A DNA stretch of 32,943 nucleotides, from NCBI GenBank assembly GCA_902799905.1, contig CADCCB010000046.1, forward strand, positions 1 to 32,943, given 5' to 3'. This DNA comes from an uncultured Prevotellaceae bacterium (GTDB lineage Bacteria > Bacteroidota > Bacteroidia > Bacteroidales > Bacteroidaceae). This document shows positions 14,539 to 22,778 of this stretch, one piece after another. The stretch's first letter is position 1; every line of letters starts with the position of its first letter. The translations under genes were made by a program, and so were the position numbers. The notes beneath the pieces are model-generated. The model did no database searches. It was given only the letters and a program-made list of their open reading frames with translations, and was not told where the DNA came from.

Positions 14539-15669
14539 TCAAGAACTGCCCCCCCCCATTTCACGCATCCATGCCGTGACGGTCTGTCCCATACGCTGCT
14601 TGAAGGCGAGGCTGAAGGTGCTGTAACTCTGGTAGCCGCTGTCGTGAGCCAGTTGCTGGGCGGTGAAAGTGCGACGGGACACAGCAGCCTCACGATAGAG
14701 ACTGACGAAATGGTCAATGCGCAAATCGTTGATATAGGTGTTGTAAGTGATGCCCTGACGACTGAAATATTGGGTAAGGTAAGTGCGATTGGTGCTAATA
14801 TGCTGGGCCAGTTGCGAAAGGCTCAGGTCGTGCTGCAGATAGAGTTGCGTGTCTATGCAATGCTCCTGCAGCAATGCGCCGATATCCAGCGAGTCGCCCC
14901 CTGCCCCACTACTGGTGACCATAGGCGCATCCTTTCTCTCTGAGGAAAGTGCCTCGATGGGCAGAACGGGAGAGGGTTCGATAGTGAGGTCGCTTAATGT
15001 CTCAACGCGCCACAGGAGATAACAGATCAACAGACCGCAACTCACCTGAATGACAAATTCGTAGGCAGGCACCTCAATACCTAACACATAAAAGGTGAAC
15101 ATCAAGAGAATGGAGGCTATCACCACGAAACTCTGCCACACCTCCTTATGTTCCAAGTCGGCATAGTTGTCGCGCAGCCAGCGACCATACCGTCGGACCT
15201 CGCGCCCCATATAGATAAATAAGCCAATAGCCAACAGCAGGAAATAGATACGTACTACTTGCAATATGGCAAAACTAAGGGTGAACATACCCCATAGTAC
15301 GCAGGCCGCGAGTGGTGCCATCATAACGGCGATAGGCCATAGCGGTCGCCTGCGGTCTTGCAGCATCACAAACATGATGGCAAATGCCAAAGGAAGAGTC
15401 AATATACAATCAAACAAGCCGCCTATAAAGGCGCATAAGATATAAGTATCGCCTGAAGGCAGGAAATAAGTCGGCAAGTAACACACATGGCTCAAAGCCG
15501 CACTGGCAAAGAAGGCGGCAGTCCAGCGGCGCAGGCGTACTGGCGACGTGACCTCGGCGGAAAAGGCGTTGCCCCTACGGAACAGCAGATAACAACAGGC
15601 AATCACGCTCATGACTGCCACTCCCTCGTAAAGCATAAGGAATACTACCTGAATCTGCTGCTCGGACAT
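14539..15669 (-). CDS. Membrane-bound AraC-family regulator, 376 aa
   Basis: Residues ~1-215 hold about seven transmembrane helices; residues ~265-376 are a two-HTH AraC DNA-binding domain (DLSLSQLAQHISTNRTYLTQ and the second helix pair SGYQSYSTFSLAFKQRMG). It should therefore sense something in or across the membrane and bind DNA from the membrane. The closest thing in the window is the 22779-23903 regulator, which has the same architecture and strongly similar segments (RLRRWTAAFFA, QDRRRPLWP, RQYGRWLRDNYADLEHKEVW-like). Promoter: TATCTTTG at 15693-15700 with TTTG at 15721-15724. The downstream cupin operon is a likely target. Confidence 0.85.
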   Translation of the reverse strand: MSEQQIQVVFLMLYEGVAVMSVIACCYLLFRRGNAFSAEVTSPVRLRRWTAAFFASAALSHVCYLPTYFLPSGDTYILCAFIGGLFDCILTLPLAFAIMFVMLQDRRRPLWPIAVMMAPLAACVLWGMFTLSFAILQVVRIYFLLLAIGLFIYMGREVRRYGRWLRDNYADLEHKEVWQSFVVIASILLMFTFYVLGIEVPAYEFVIQVSCGLLICYLLWRVETLSDLTIEPSPVLPIEALSSERKDAPMVTSSGAGGDSLDIGALLQEHCIDTQLYLQHDLSLSQLAQHISTNRTYLTQYFSRQGITYNTYINDLRIDHFVSLYREAAVSRRTFTAQQLAHDSGYQSYSTFSLAFKQRMGQTVTAWMREMGGGSS

Positions 15670-15692
15670 GATTAACTTGGTTTATGTGGCTG

Positions 15693-15724
15693 CAAAGATA
15701 GCACAAAATTTTCAATTAAACAAA
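15693..15724 (-). promoter_or_regulatory. Promoter of the AraC/cupin operon
   Basis: -7 TATCTTTG (15693-15700) and -33 TTTG (15721-15724) on the minus strand with 20-nt spacing. No direct-repeat operator of the kind seen at the other regulated promoters is present upstream. Confidence 0.7.
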
Positions 15725-15750
15725 GAAAAACTAAACATTTTAAGTAGAGA

Positions 15751-17118
15751 TTAACGACTGACAAGGCCCTTACTCGTCAATAGTATCACGCCCAGCGTCA
15801 TGCATTCCGTAACAGGAACGGCGAGCCACATGCCTTGTGGAACAATGAACATAGGCATCAGGATGAATGCTGGCACAAGGAATATCAGGCCTCGTATCAG
15901 CATATAAATGGTGGCCCTGATGTTCTGCTCGATAGCTTGATAATAGCCGATAATGGCCACATTCAAGGCAAAGAATATGGCAGAATAGGAGAACAGGGGG
16001 AGTCCGCTGATTGCAATCTCATAGGCTTTAGTCCCTGCCTGCAGGAAGAGGCCGACAAGCGGCTTCGTACACAAGGTGAGGAAAATTGTTGCCAATACGC
16101 CACAGATGGTGGCGGTACTGAGACTCACCCTGAAGGCCCTTTGCACACGATAGCGGCTGCCTGCGCCATAATTGAAACTGATGATAGGCTGAGCAGACTG
16201 TGCCACCGCATTGTTGACCATAAACACGATAGGATAGAGATAGCAGGCCACGCTGAAGGCAGCCACACCATCTTCGCCCAACTCGCGCAAAAAGACGTAG
16301 TTGCCTGTAAGCAACATCATGGACATGGCCAGTTCGCCCAGCATGGAGGAAAAGCCACTACGAGCCATATAGCCCACATTGCGTGCTGTCAGATAAAGAC
16401 TGGTAAGCGTGAGTTTCAGTCTGAAAAACTTAACGGTCTTTGCACGGAAGAACATATACCATACAACCATTCCTGCGGCAGCAGCACAACTGATCGATGA
16501 TGCGATGCCGCTACCCGCAATGCCCATCTGCATGGGAAACACAAACAGCCAGTCCAGGAAGATGTTCAGCAGGCCAGGAAATATTTCCAACGAGGCTGCA
16601 AACTTGGGAGATCCGTCAAGTCGGATGACGAAGGTGCCGATCATCTGGATGACGATGCAGACGCAGCCAGGAAGAATGGCGAGCAGATAAGTCTGACACA
16701 ATGGCAATAGTGCATCGCTGCTTCCCAAAAGTCGCAAGAAAGGTATGCGGAAGAGGAAAACAGCAATAGCGACAACGGCCATCAGCAGCGTAGCCACATC
16801 GAAGGCTTGGGTGATATTGATATTAGCCGCTTTGTGGTTGTTTTGTGCCAGATGGATACTGGCCACGACCGACACACCCACGCCGAACATCAGCGCAAGG
16901 CCCGTGGTAATCAAAAACAAAGGCGCGACAATATTGATGGCCGCCAGCGCATTGCTTCCCACACCCTGTCCCACGAATATGCCGTCTGCCACCGTAAAGA
17001 GCGACGCAAACACCATGGACAACAGCGTAGGGAAGAAAATGCGGTTAAACAGCGGTCCGATCTTCGTCTTCCCGAAGTCGATACTGTCTCTATCCTTGTT
17101 TTTCATCATCATGAGCAC
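15751..17118 (-). CDS. MATE-family multidrug/toxin exporter, about 452 aa
   Basis: Twelve predicted transmembrane helices in two homologous halves with MatE features: IFFPTLLSMVFASLFTVADG near the N-terminus and the repeat GFSSMLGELAMSMMLLTGNY in the second half. Exports cationic drugs or metabolites using Na+ or H+. Several Met codons start the frame (MLMMMKNKD); 17106 or 17109 is about as likely as 17118. The start overlaps the 3' end of the CPA2 antiporter gene by up to 29 nt, so it is the last gene of the 21256-15751 operon; its job may be to export products of the two hydrolases encoded first. Confidence 0.9.
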   Translation of the reverse strand: MLMMMKNKDRDSIDFGKTKIGPLFNRIFFPTLLSMVFASLFTVADGIFVGQGVGSNALAAINIVAPLFLITTGLALMFGVGVSVVASIHLAQNNHKAANINITQAFDVATLLMAVVAIAVFLFRIPFLRLLGSSDALLPLCQTYLLAILPGCVCIVIQMIGTFVIRLDGSPKFAASLEIFPGLLNIFLDWLFVFPMQMGIAGSGIASSISCAAAAGMVVWYMFFRAKTVKFFRLKLTLTSLYLTARNVGYMARSGFSSMLGELAMSMMLLTGNYVFLRELGEDGVAAFSVACYLYPIVFMVNNAVAQSAQPIISFNYGAGSRYRVQRAFRVSLSTATICGVLATIFLTLCTKPLVGLFLQAGTKAYEIAISGLPLFSYSAIFFALNVAIIGYYQAIEQNIRATIYMLIRGLIFLVPAFILMPMFIVPQGMWLAVPVTECMTLGVILLTSKGLVSR

Positions 17119-18445
17119 TCATGTTCTTGATGAACAGATTGACAAGATGCTTCGTAATAATGGTGTGCCTGACGACATGGCGCGCCTTGTTTGCTAATGA
17201 ACCCTTGTCGCCGGAGGGCTGAGCCGCCTTTGCCTCTGCTTCTGCCACTTTCTGCTCGCGCTGGTCGATCTTGGCACGCATGCCTGCTGGAGCGTGATTA
17301 TAAAAGAACGTGTAACATGGTACAGCAGCCTTCATAATATAAGGCGTGAGGAAGGTGGTCACCACACTGGATGCCACGATGATGGGGTAGATGATGGGAT
17401 CGAGAACACCCAGGCTTGTACCCAGTCCAGCGATGATGAATGAGAACTCGCCTATCTGCACAAACGAGAAACTGGTAAGCATAGAGTCGCGCATCGTCTG
17501 ACCGCCCCACCAGCAACCCAAGGTGCCAAAGAGTATCATTCCAACGATAATCACCAGGCTGACATAGACGATGCTCACCCAGTATTCCGCCAATGAAGCC
17601 GGATCAATCATCATACCCACGGAGATGAAGAAGATGGCAGCAAAGACATTCTTCAGCGGTGTCATCAGTTTTTCGATACGATGCGACTCCACCGTCTCGG
17701 CAAGGATAGATCCCATCACGAAAGCGCCGAGTGCACTGCTGAACCCTGCTTCCTCAGCCGTCAGCACCATACCCAGGCACAGACCCAAGGCGAGGATGAT
17801 CAGCGTCTCGTCGTTCAAATGTTTTTTCACTAAGCGTATCAGTGTCGGGATAATCAGTATGCCGCAGACGAACCATGCCGTGAGCGTAATGGCCAGATTG
17901 ACAACCTTGCCAGCCAACTCGGCACCCTCGAACTGATGACGGATGGCTATACTGGAGAGCAATACCATCAGTACCACAGCCACCACATCCTCCACGATGA
18001 GGATGCTAGTCGCTCCCTTAACGAAGCGCTCCTTGCTCATACCTGCCTCGTCAATGGCCTTCATCACGATAGTGGTGCTCGACATACAGAGCATGCCGGC
18101 CAGAAACAGGGAGTTGACCATATCTAAGTTAGCATCCCATCCCACGAGGTAGCCAAAGAGCATCATACCACCGATGATGGTCAACGCACCTATTGCCGCC
18201 ACCTTGCCGCTGCTGATGAGGTTTTTCAGGCGGAACTCCAGACCGATGCAGAACAATACAAACAGCACGCCGATGTCGCCCCATGACTTCACATTGTCTG
18301 CATTCACAAGGGTCTCGCCAAACAGATACGGTCCAACCAAGACACCTGCAACGATATAACCCAGCACCACTGGCTGCTTTAACAACTTAAAAAGAATGCT
18401 GACTACCGCTGCGGTAATCATCAAAATGTATAAATCTTGTACCAT
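17090..18445 (-). CDS. CPA2-type cation:proton antiporter, 451 aa
   Basis: Integral membrane antiporter of the KefB/NapA type with about 12-13 helices. Typical segments: QPVVLGYIVAGVLVGPYLFG, VLFVLFCIGLEF, SSTTIVMKAIDEAG and GFSSALGAFVMGSILAET. The C-terminus is a short charged tail (~400-451) without a TrkA-N domain, so it is the short form. It is 6 nt downstream of the alpha/beta hydrolase gene and overlaps the MATE gene, hence clearly in the same operon. Likely role: H+/K+ or Na+ exchange; a contribution to acid or electrophile tolerance during ester hydrolysis is inference. Confidence 0.88.
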   Translation of the reverse strand: MVQDLYILMITAAVVSILFKLLKQPVVLGYIVAGVLVGPYLFGETLVNADNVKSWGDIGVLFVLFCIGLEFRLKNLISSGKVAAIGALTIIGGMMLFGYLVGWDANLDMVNSLFLAGMLCMSSTTIVMKAIDEAGMSKERFVKGATSILIVEDVVAVVLMVLLSSIAIRHQFEGAELAGKVVNLAITLTAWFVCGILIIPTLIRLVKKHLNDETLIILALGLCLGMVLTAEEAGFSSALGAFVMGSILAETVESHRIEKLMTPLKNVFAAIFFISVGMMIDPASLAEYWVSIVYVSLVIIVGMILFGTLGCWWGGQTMRDSMLTSFSFVQIGEFSFIIAGLGTSLGVLDPIIYPIIVASSVVTTFLTPYIMKAAVPCYTFFYNHAPAGMRAKIDQREQKVAEAEAKAAQPSGDKGSLANKARHVVRHTIITKHLVNLFIKNMSAHDDEKQG

Positions 18446-18451
18446 ACAGCA

Positions 18452-19576
18452 TTACTGCTCCAAGTTATACTTCAATAGTAACTCTTTGAAGGCTTTTGCT
18501 TCTTCAGACTCTTTCACGTCTTTTTCGGCTCCAAGCATTCGTGCCGTCGCATGGTCTCTCAGTTCAAAGAACCTGTGGGCCTGAGGCGTCCAATACAAGT
18601 ACTCGTAGGCGTGAGGAACTCCAGGCTCTACATAGAGTTCTGTGAAAATACCGGCCTCCATCAGTTTCTGAGCGTAACTCATGTCTTCATCGCAGAAAAG
18701 GTCAAGGCTGCCTACAATCATGAAGGTCTCAGGCAATCCTTTCAACTGTTCAACGGTGGCCACTGCAGGCGAAAAATACACCATTTCATCGTCGCTTAGC
18801 GCCTTGTCCTGGCCTTCAATCAGTTTTCCCCATCCGAAGACGTTGTTCTCCTTGGTCCAGACACAATGCCCGACATATTCATTCTTGTAGAGATCCTTTT
18901 CACCACCGGTACGGTAGTCCAGCATGGGATAGATGAGCACCTGACCCTTCAGGGGAACTTTTCCCTTGTCCTTGTTATAAAGCCCCAGACGTGCGCACAG
19001 TCCACCACCGGCGCTTTCTCCCTCAATGACAAAATTATCGGGATTCACATTCAGTTCAGCCGCATGCTCGTAGGCATAGAGCAGTCCTGCATAGACTTGT
19101 TCAAGTTCCATGGGATATTTGTAAGCAGGATCCAGCGAGAGTGTATAGTCAGGAGCAATCACCGTGGCGCCGCTCCCGTCTGCTATGCCCTGTATTTTGG
19201 GCTCATCCATGCTCACATTGCCAAAATGATAGCCACCGCCGTGAATGAAATAGATAAGTGGTGTCGTCTCACCCGCTTTGTAACCTGCTGGACGGAAGAC
19301 CCACAAGTTAATCATTGAACATTGACCATTGACCATTGAACATTGACCATTGAACATTGAACATTGGCCATTGACCATTCTTGCGTCCCGTTGGTAGCAA
19401 GCGACCAAAGGTCGAGCGGAACATTGGCCATTCCCAACTGTAATGGTCAGTTTCTTGGCGTTTTGGGGCTCTTTGCCCTCCACGGCCAAATCGACATTTG
19501 ATGTCCCTACAGGCACCGTGATGCCATCAATCAGTTCATATCCTTTTGCAAGGAGATTGGCGCTTGTCGTTGTCAT
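18452..19576 (-). CDS. Alpha/beta hydrolase, HSL/acetyl-esterase type, with repeat insert, 374 aa
   Basis: Cytoplasmic esterase/lipase of the hormone-sensitive-lipase group: oxyanion motif HGGGYHFGN (~118), nucleophile in GESAGGG (S188), acidic residue in GSLDLFCDED and His in GVPHAYEY. No signal peptide. Residues ~48-88 are not family sequence: they are an insert of heptanucleotide repeats (NGQCSMV cycles) flanking the 42-nt module, read here as ARPLVACYQRDAR. The frame resumes correctly at NLWVFRPAGYKAG, so the enzyme core is intact. Second gene of the operon that starts with the amidohydrolase 15 nt upstream. Substrate unknown. Confidence 0.85.
   Translation of the reverse strand: MTTTSANLLAKGYELIDGITVPVGTSNVDLAVEGKEPQNAKKLTITVGNGQCSARPLVACYQRDARMVNGQCSMFNGQCSMVNGQCSMINLWVFRPAGYKAGETTPLIYFIHGGGYHFGNVSMDEPKIQGIADGSGATVIAPDYTLSLDPAYKYPMELEQVYAGLLYAYEHAAELNVNPDNFVIEGESAGGGLCARLGLYNKDKGKVPLKGQVLIYPMLDYRTGGEKDLYKNEYVGHCVWTKENNVFGWGKLIEGQDKALSDDEMVYFSPAVATVEQLKGLPETFMIVGSLDLFCDEDMSYAQKLMEAGIFTELYVEPGVPHAYEYLYWTPQAHRFFELRDHATARMLGAEKDVKESEEAKAFKELLLKYNLEQ
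19313..19433 (-). repeat. Composite heptamer/42-nt module insert
   Basis: About 9-10 heptamers of CAATGTT/CAATGGT/CAATGGC type (19313-19380), then the 42-nt module (19378-19419, identical to 9139-9180), then a further short heptamer stretch to 19433. The whole insert lies inside the hydrolase gene and keeps its frame. Confidence 0.9.
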
Positions 19577-19591
19577 AGTTTCGTTCCTTTC

Positions 19592-21256
19592 TTATTTCAT
19601 TTTCTTTCCACAGATATACACCTCACTCGGCATGTTGTGGCTGAAGCCTTCATGCTCTGCCGTCAGCAGGTCGTTGTCGAATATCAGGAAGTCTGCGTCC
19701 TTGCCTACCTCGATAGAACCCTTGGAGGCCTCGATGCCGAGTTGCTTGGCACCATTGATGGTATATCCCAGCATCATTTCCTCAATGTTCATCTTCTCTT
19801 TAGGAGAAGGATATTCTGCATCAACTCTGACCCTTTCAGGGGCGCTCGACTTTTCATTGATAAATCGCGTCATACCGATTTCCATACCAAGATAGGGACT
19901 CCAGGTCAGGAAATCACCATAGATGATGTTATCGCTTGAGAAAGTCACATTGGCACCAGTGTTCCACATCGACTTGCTGCGGTACATCTTGTTCGCACGC
20001 TCCTCACCCAGCAGACTGCGCCAGACCTCTGATGGATTGCCGCCCGTACAGCCGGCATGCCACCATGGCGTGTAGTTGGCCGTAACACCTAACTTGGCAA
20101 AGCGGTCCATGTCAGCGTCATCCTGGATTTCCAGATGCGCACAGGTCACCTTCACGCGGAATTTGTCGCCCAGTTCCTTCTTGGCCAGTTCCACACCGTC
20201 GAGTACCGTGCGGGATGAGCGCTCGCCAACGGTATGTGCATGGAAGTCCAGTCCTGCCTCGTTGAGCAACTTCATCACCTCTGCCATCTCCTCCTTGCTG
20301 TAGGTGGTACCACCTCTCTTGTTGGTATCTACGTAGGGCGTCACCTGGGCAGCCGTCTCGATTCTCAAGGTACCATCCATGAATACCTTAAAGGTATGCA
20401 CATTCAGGTGCTCGCTGTCGAACTTCTGGCGGAAACGCTTCACATCCGCCACCACTTCCTTCGTCTTCTGGGGATTGGTGAGCGCAATGCTTCCGTCGAT
20501 ATACACGGGCAGTTTGCCCTGTTTGTCCAGTTCGTACAGACGTTCATAGATACGTTCGTGGAGTGCCTCGCCCTCAGGGAATCCTGCGTCGAAGACAACG
20601 GTCACGCCAGCCTTGACGGAATAGTCTATCCAGCGCAGAAGTTCTGAATCGATCTGTTCGTCTGTCACCTCCAAGTCATCGAAGAGCATGTGCCAACCCG
20701 ACGACTCGAAGGCATTTCCCGTCACATGGCCGTCTTTACGCACATAATAACTCAGTTCGGGCACGCGGTCGGGGGTCTCGTCGGTGATGCCGTGTCGGTC
20801 GAGTACCTTGGAGTTCACCCAGACGCTATGGCCTTCGCCCTCCAGAATCAGGACTTCGGCATCGGGACAGATGGCATCCAGGTCTTCCTTGACGATGTCA
20901 TTGCCATTCAGGTATTTACGTTCCAAGATAAATCTGTAGCGTTTCAAGCCCGGATTGCTCTTGATTCTTTCCGCCATAAAGTCCAGGGCCTCCTGCTTGC
21001 TGGAACAGAAAATATACTCGCCCGGATCCATATAGGCGAATCCGATGCTGGTGGTCACATGCACATGGCTGTCGATGATGCCAGGCATGATGAACTTGCC
21101 ACCAAGGTCGATGACCTCTCCCTCGAAGGCTGAGAGTCCGGCCTCGTCGCCTACATAGATAAACTTGCCGTCCTTCACTACCAGAGCGGTCGCCTGAAGA
21201 TTGTCCTTGTTAGCAGTAAAAATCTTCGCGTTCTTGATAATCTGATCTGCTTTCAT
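19592..21256 (-). CDS. YtcJ-like amidohydrolase (amidohydrolase_3), 554 aa
   Basis: Cytoplasmic metal-dependent hydrolase. N-terminal composite sandwich strand (IIKNAKIFTANKDNLQATAL), then HxH in IIDSHVHVTT, a second metal/His region in FHAHTVGERS, His in CAHLEIQDD and the catalytic Asp in TFSSDN: the usual order of the amidohydrolase superfamily. YtcJ-type members hydrolyse N-acyl or amide bonds of unknown compounds. It is the first gene of a four-gene operon (amidohydrolase, esterase, antiporter, MATE) and is preceded by a promoter at 21316-21323 with a tandem operator at 21370-21408. A paralogue with the same motif order heads the esterase genes of the 32490-25678 operon. Confidence 0.88.
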   Translation of the reverse strand: MKADQIIKNAKIFTANKDNLQATALVVKDGKFIYVGDEAGLSAFEGEVIDLGGKFIMPGIIDSHVHVTTSIGFAYMDPGEYIFCSSKQEALDFMAERIKSNPGLKRYRFILERKYLNGNDIVKEDLDAICPDAEVLILEGEGHSVWVNSKVLDRHGITDETPDRVPELSYYVRKDGHVTGNAFESSGWHMLFDDLEVTDEQIDSELLRWIDYSVKAGVTVVFDAGFPEGEALHERIYERLYELDKQGKLPVYIDGSIALTNPQKTKEVVADVKRFRQKFDSEHLNVHTFKVFMDGTLRIETAAQVTPYVDTNKRGGTTYSKEEMAEVMKLLNEAGLDFHAHTVGERSSRTVLDGVELAKKELGDKFRVKVTCAHLEIQDDADMDRFAKLGVTANYTPWWHAGCTGGNPSEVWRSLLGEERANKMYRSKSMWNTGANVTFSSDNIIYGDFLTWSPYLGMEIGMTRFINEKSSAPERVRVDAEYPSPKEKMNIEEMMLGYTINGAKQLGIEASKGSIEVGKDADFLIFDNDLLTAEHEGFSHNMPSEVYICGKKMK

Positions 21257-21315
21257 TTTGTGATTGTTATTAGTTACATTTATTTATAGTCATCGGTTTG
21301 GATTTTCATCGATTG

Positions 21316-21323
21316 CAAAGTTA
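21316..21323 (-). promoter_or_regulatory. Promoter of the amidohydrolase operon
   Basis: TAACTTTG on the minus strand (TAnnTTTG), with a TTG about 18 nt upstream at 21342-21344. An inverted repeat AATCACG/CGTGATT (21343-21349, 21365-21371) covers the -33 region. Confidence 0.65.
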
Positions 21324-21369
21324 GCAATTTTTTCCCAAAAACAATCACGGCCTATATATTAAGTCGTGA

Positions 21370-21408
21370 TTTTTGCAGATTTTGGTACTTTTTTTGCAGA
21401 TTTTGGTA
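21370..21408 (-). promoter_or_regulatory. Tandem operator, 18-bp direct repeat x2, 21-bp period
   Basis: TTTTTGCAGATTTTGGTA occurs exactly at 21370-21387 and 21391-21408. The pair begins 46 bp upstream of the -7 box. A two-turn spacing of direct repeats is what AraC-type activators usually bind. The rest of 21257-21587 contains only the promoter and a terminator hairpin. Confidence 0.7.
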
Positions 21409-21530
21409 AAATCAGAACTATTTTCAGTCCTTTATCTGCTTCATCCTGCAGAGGATTGGCATATTTTGCCCATAAAAAGTTGTGGGCGCTATACTATATT
21501 ATGTGTAGAAAACTATGATGAGAAAAGGAT

Positions 21531-21565
21531 ACCGCCCGAAAGCCAATAGTCGACATTCGGGCGGT
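21531..21565 (-). terminator. Terminator of the DUF3089 gene
   Basis: Perfect 10-bp stem ACCGCCCGAA/TTCGGGCGGT with a 15-nt loop, followed on the minus strand by ATCCTTTTCTC. Lies 22 bp after the stop of the 21588-22628 gene. Confidence 0.7.
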
Positions 21566-21587
21566 AAGATTATTTATCTGATTGCTA

Positions 21588-22628
21588 TCATTTCGCTTTA
21601 TAAGCAGCGATGCGCTTCGCTACGTTTTCCTTGAGGTTGTTGTAGAAGAACGAGTAGTCGTTTTCGTGGAAGCTGGCAGGTCCGAAATAGTCGGGCATAT
21701 CCGTGACGGGAGCCGTGGTGGTAGTCACGATGACACCACGGGCGAGATTCACCTGTGCGTCCACACCGAGGTCTACAATCTTACGTACCGGGGTAGTCCC
21801 GTTCATCTCCAACTCAAGCGAACCCTTGTTCATGCTGGCGGGTGCATAGGTCTCGTCGCGCTTCCAGTTCAGCGGATTGATGCTGATGGCACCAGGCAGA
21901 ACAACTTTGTTATTGGCATTCTCCTCTACGTTCTTGGGGCCTTCGGTATTATAGCTGATGATGACACCCGTGTCGCTCTCGCCGGTAGCGAACTTCAGAT
22001 ACGGGTATTCCTCAAGGTCGCTTTTCGTGATGGAGAAGCCGATGGGATAGGCGGCTATCATGCGCTGGTAATAGTCCTGGTGCTCCTTGAAGTAGTTCTT
22101 CAACACATACTTGAGCATGGCCGAACCCTGGCTGTGACCCGCGATGATGAACGGACGGCCGTTGTTGCACTTCTCGAAGAAGTAATCGAGTGCGGCTTTG
22201 ATGTCGGCATAGGGTACATCAGCAAGTGCCGGGTCAAGGCTCCCGTATTTCTGCGTAACTTCCGCTGCATACTTGATGCCAATCTGGCGATAGTACGGCA
22301 CAAACACGTTGCATGACTCCTCGAACACGCTTGCGTTCGTCTCATATTCACCATTTGCGCGAATCATCATCTCGAGATTGTGGAGCGGCGCAAAATTGGG
22401 TGCATCCTCTTCAAAGCTTGCTTCGATGTACGACGTCGAGTAAATGTAGAACGCATCAACGTCTTTGGTGATTTTCGGGAACGCGAGCCAGTTGTCCTTG
22501 TCGCTGTAGTCGGTAATCTTCTCCGTTACAGGTTGTGACGAATTGTCGTCGTTCGACGAACACGCTGTGAATACACTTGTGCCGCAAATCAGGATGGCGG
22601 CAAGCATCCACATTTTCATTCTTTTCAT
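21588..22628 (-). CDS. DUF3089-type esterase-like lipoprotein, 346 aa
   Basis: Exported alpha/beta-hydrolase-like protein. The start at 22628 gives a lipoprotein signal (MKRMKMWMLAAILICGTSVF, then TACSSNDDNS), whereas the longer frame from 22727 would bury it. The nucleophile elbow GHSQGS (S166) follows strand FIIAGHS, and the DUF3089 pattern is visible in DVDAFYIYSTSY and the C-terminal FHENDYSFFYNNL region. Probably a periplasmic or surface lipase/esterase. Monocistronic: promoter at 22683-22690 with tandem operator at 22740-22774, terminator at 21531-21565, and the membrane AraC gene directly upstream, which is the obvious candidate regulator. Confidence 0.82.
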   Translation of the reverse strand: MKRMKMWMLAAILICGTSVFTACSSNDDNSSQPVTEKITDYSDKDNWLAFPKITKDVDAFYIYSTSYIEASFEEDAPNFAPLHNLEMMIRANGEYETNASVFEESCNVFVPYYRQIGIKYAAEVTQKYGSLDPALADVPYADIKAALDYFFEKCNNGRPFIIAGHSQGSAMLKYVLKNYFKEHQDYYQRMIAAYPIGFSITKSDLEEYPYLKFATGESDTGVIISYNTEGPKNVEENANNKVVLPGAISINPLNWKRDETYAPASMNKGSLELEMNGTTPVRKIVDLGVDAQVNLARGVIVTTTTAPVTDMPDYFGPASFHENDYSFFYNNLKENVAKRIAAYKAK

Positions 22629-22682
22629 GATTACAATAATTAAGTTGTTACACAACAATGTTAAGATAAACTTTTGATTGTG

Positions 22683-22713
22683 CAAAGATAGTTGTTGCCC
22701 TTTGAAATCACAA
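22683..22713 (-). promoter_or_regulatory. Promoter of the DUF3089 gene
   Basis: -7 TATCTTTG (22683-22690) and -33 TTG (22711-22713) with 20-nt spacing. The -33 region TTGTGATTT is identical over 9 bases to that of the promoter at 32516. Confidence 0.7.
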
Positions 22714-22728
22714 TAATCAAAGGGCAAC
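22694..22728 (-). terminator. Terminator-like hairpin overlapping a promoter
   Basis: Perfect 12-bp stem GTTGCCCTTTGA/TCAAAGGGCAAC 50 bp after the AraC gene stop. There is no long T-run, and it overlaps the -33 region of the DUF3089 promoter, so it could also be a regulatory site. Confidence 0.5.
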
Positions 22729-22739
22729 AGACAGTAAGT

Positions 22740-22774
22740 TTTTACGATTCGGTGACGAATTTTACGATTCGGTG
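22740..22774 (-). promoter_or_regulatory. Tandem operator, 15-bp direct repeat x2, 20-bp period
   Basis: TTTTACGATTCGGTG occurs exactly at 22740-22754 and 22760-22774, starting 49 bp upstream of the -7 box of the DUF3089 gene and a few bases beyond the stop of the AraC gene. Same placement as the operators at 21370 and 32571. Confidence 0.7.
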
Positions 22775-22778
22775 GACA

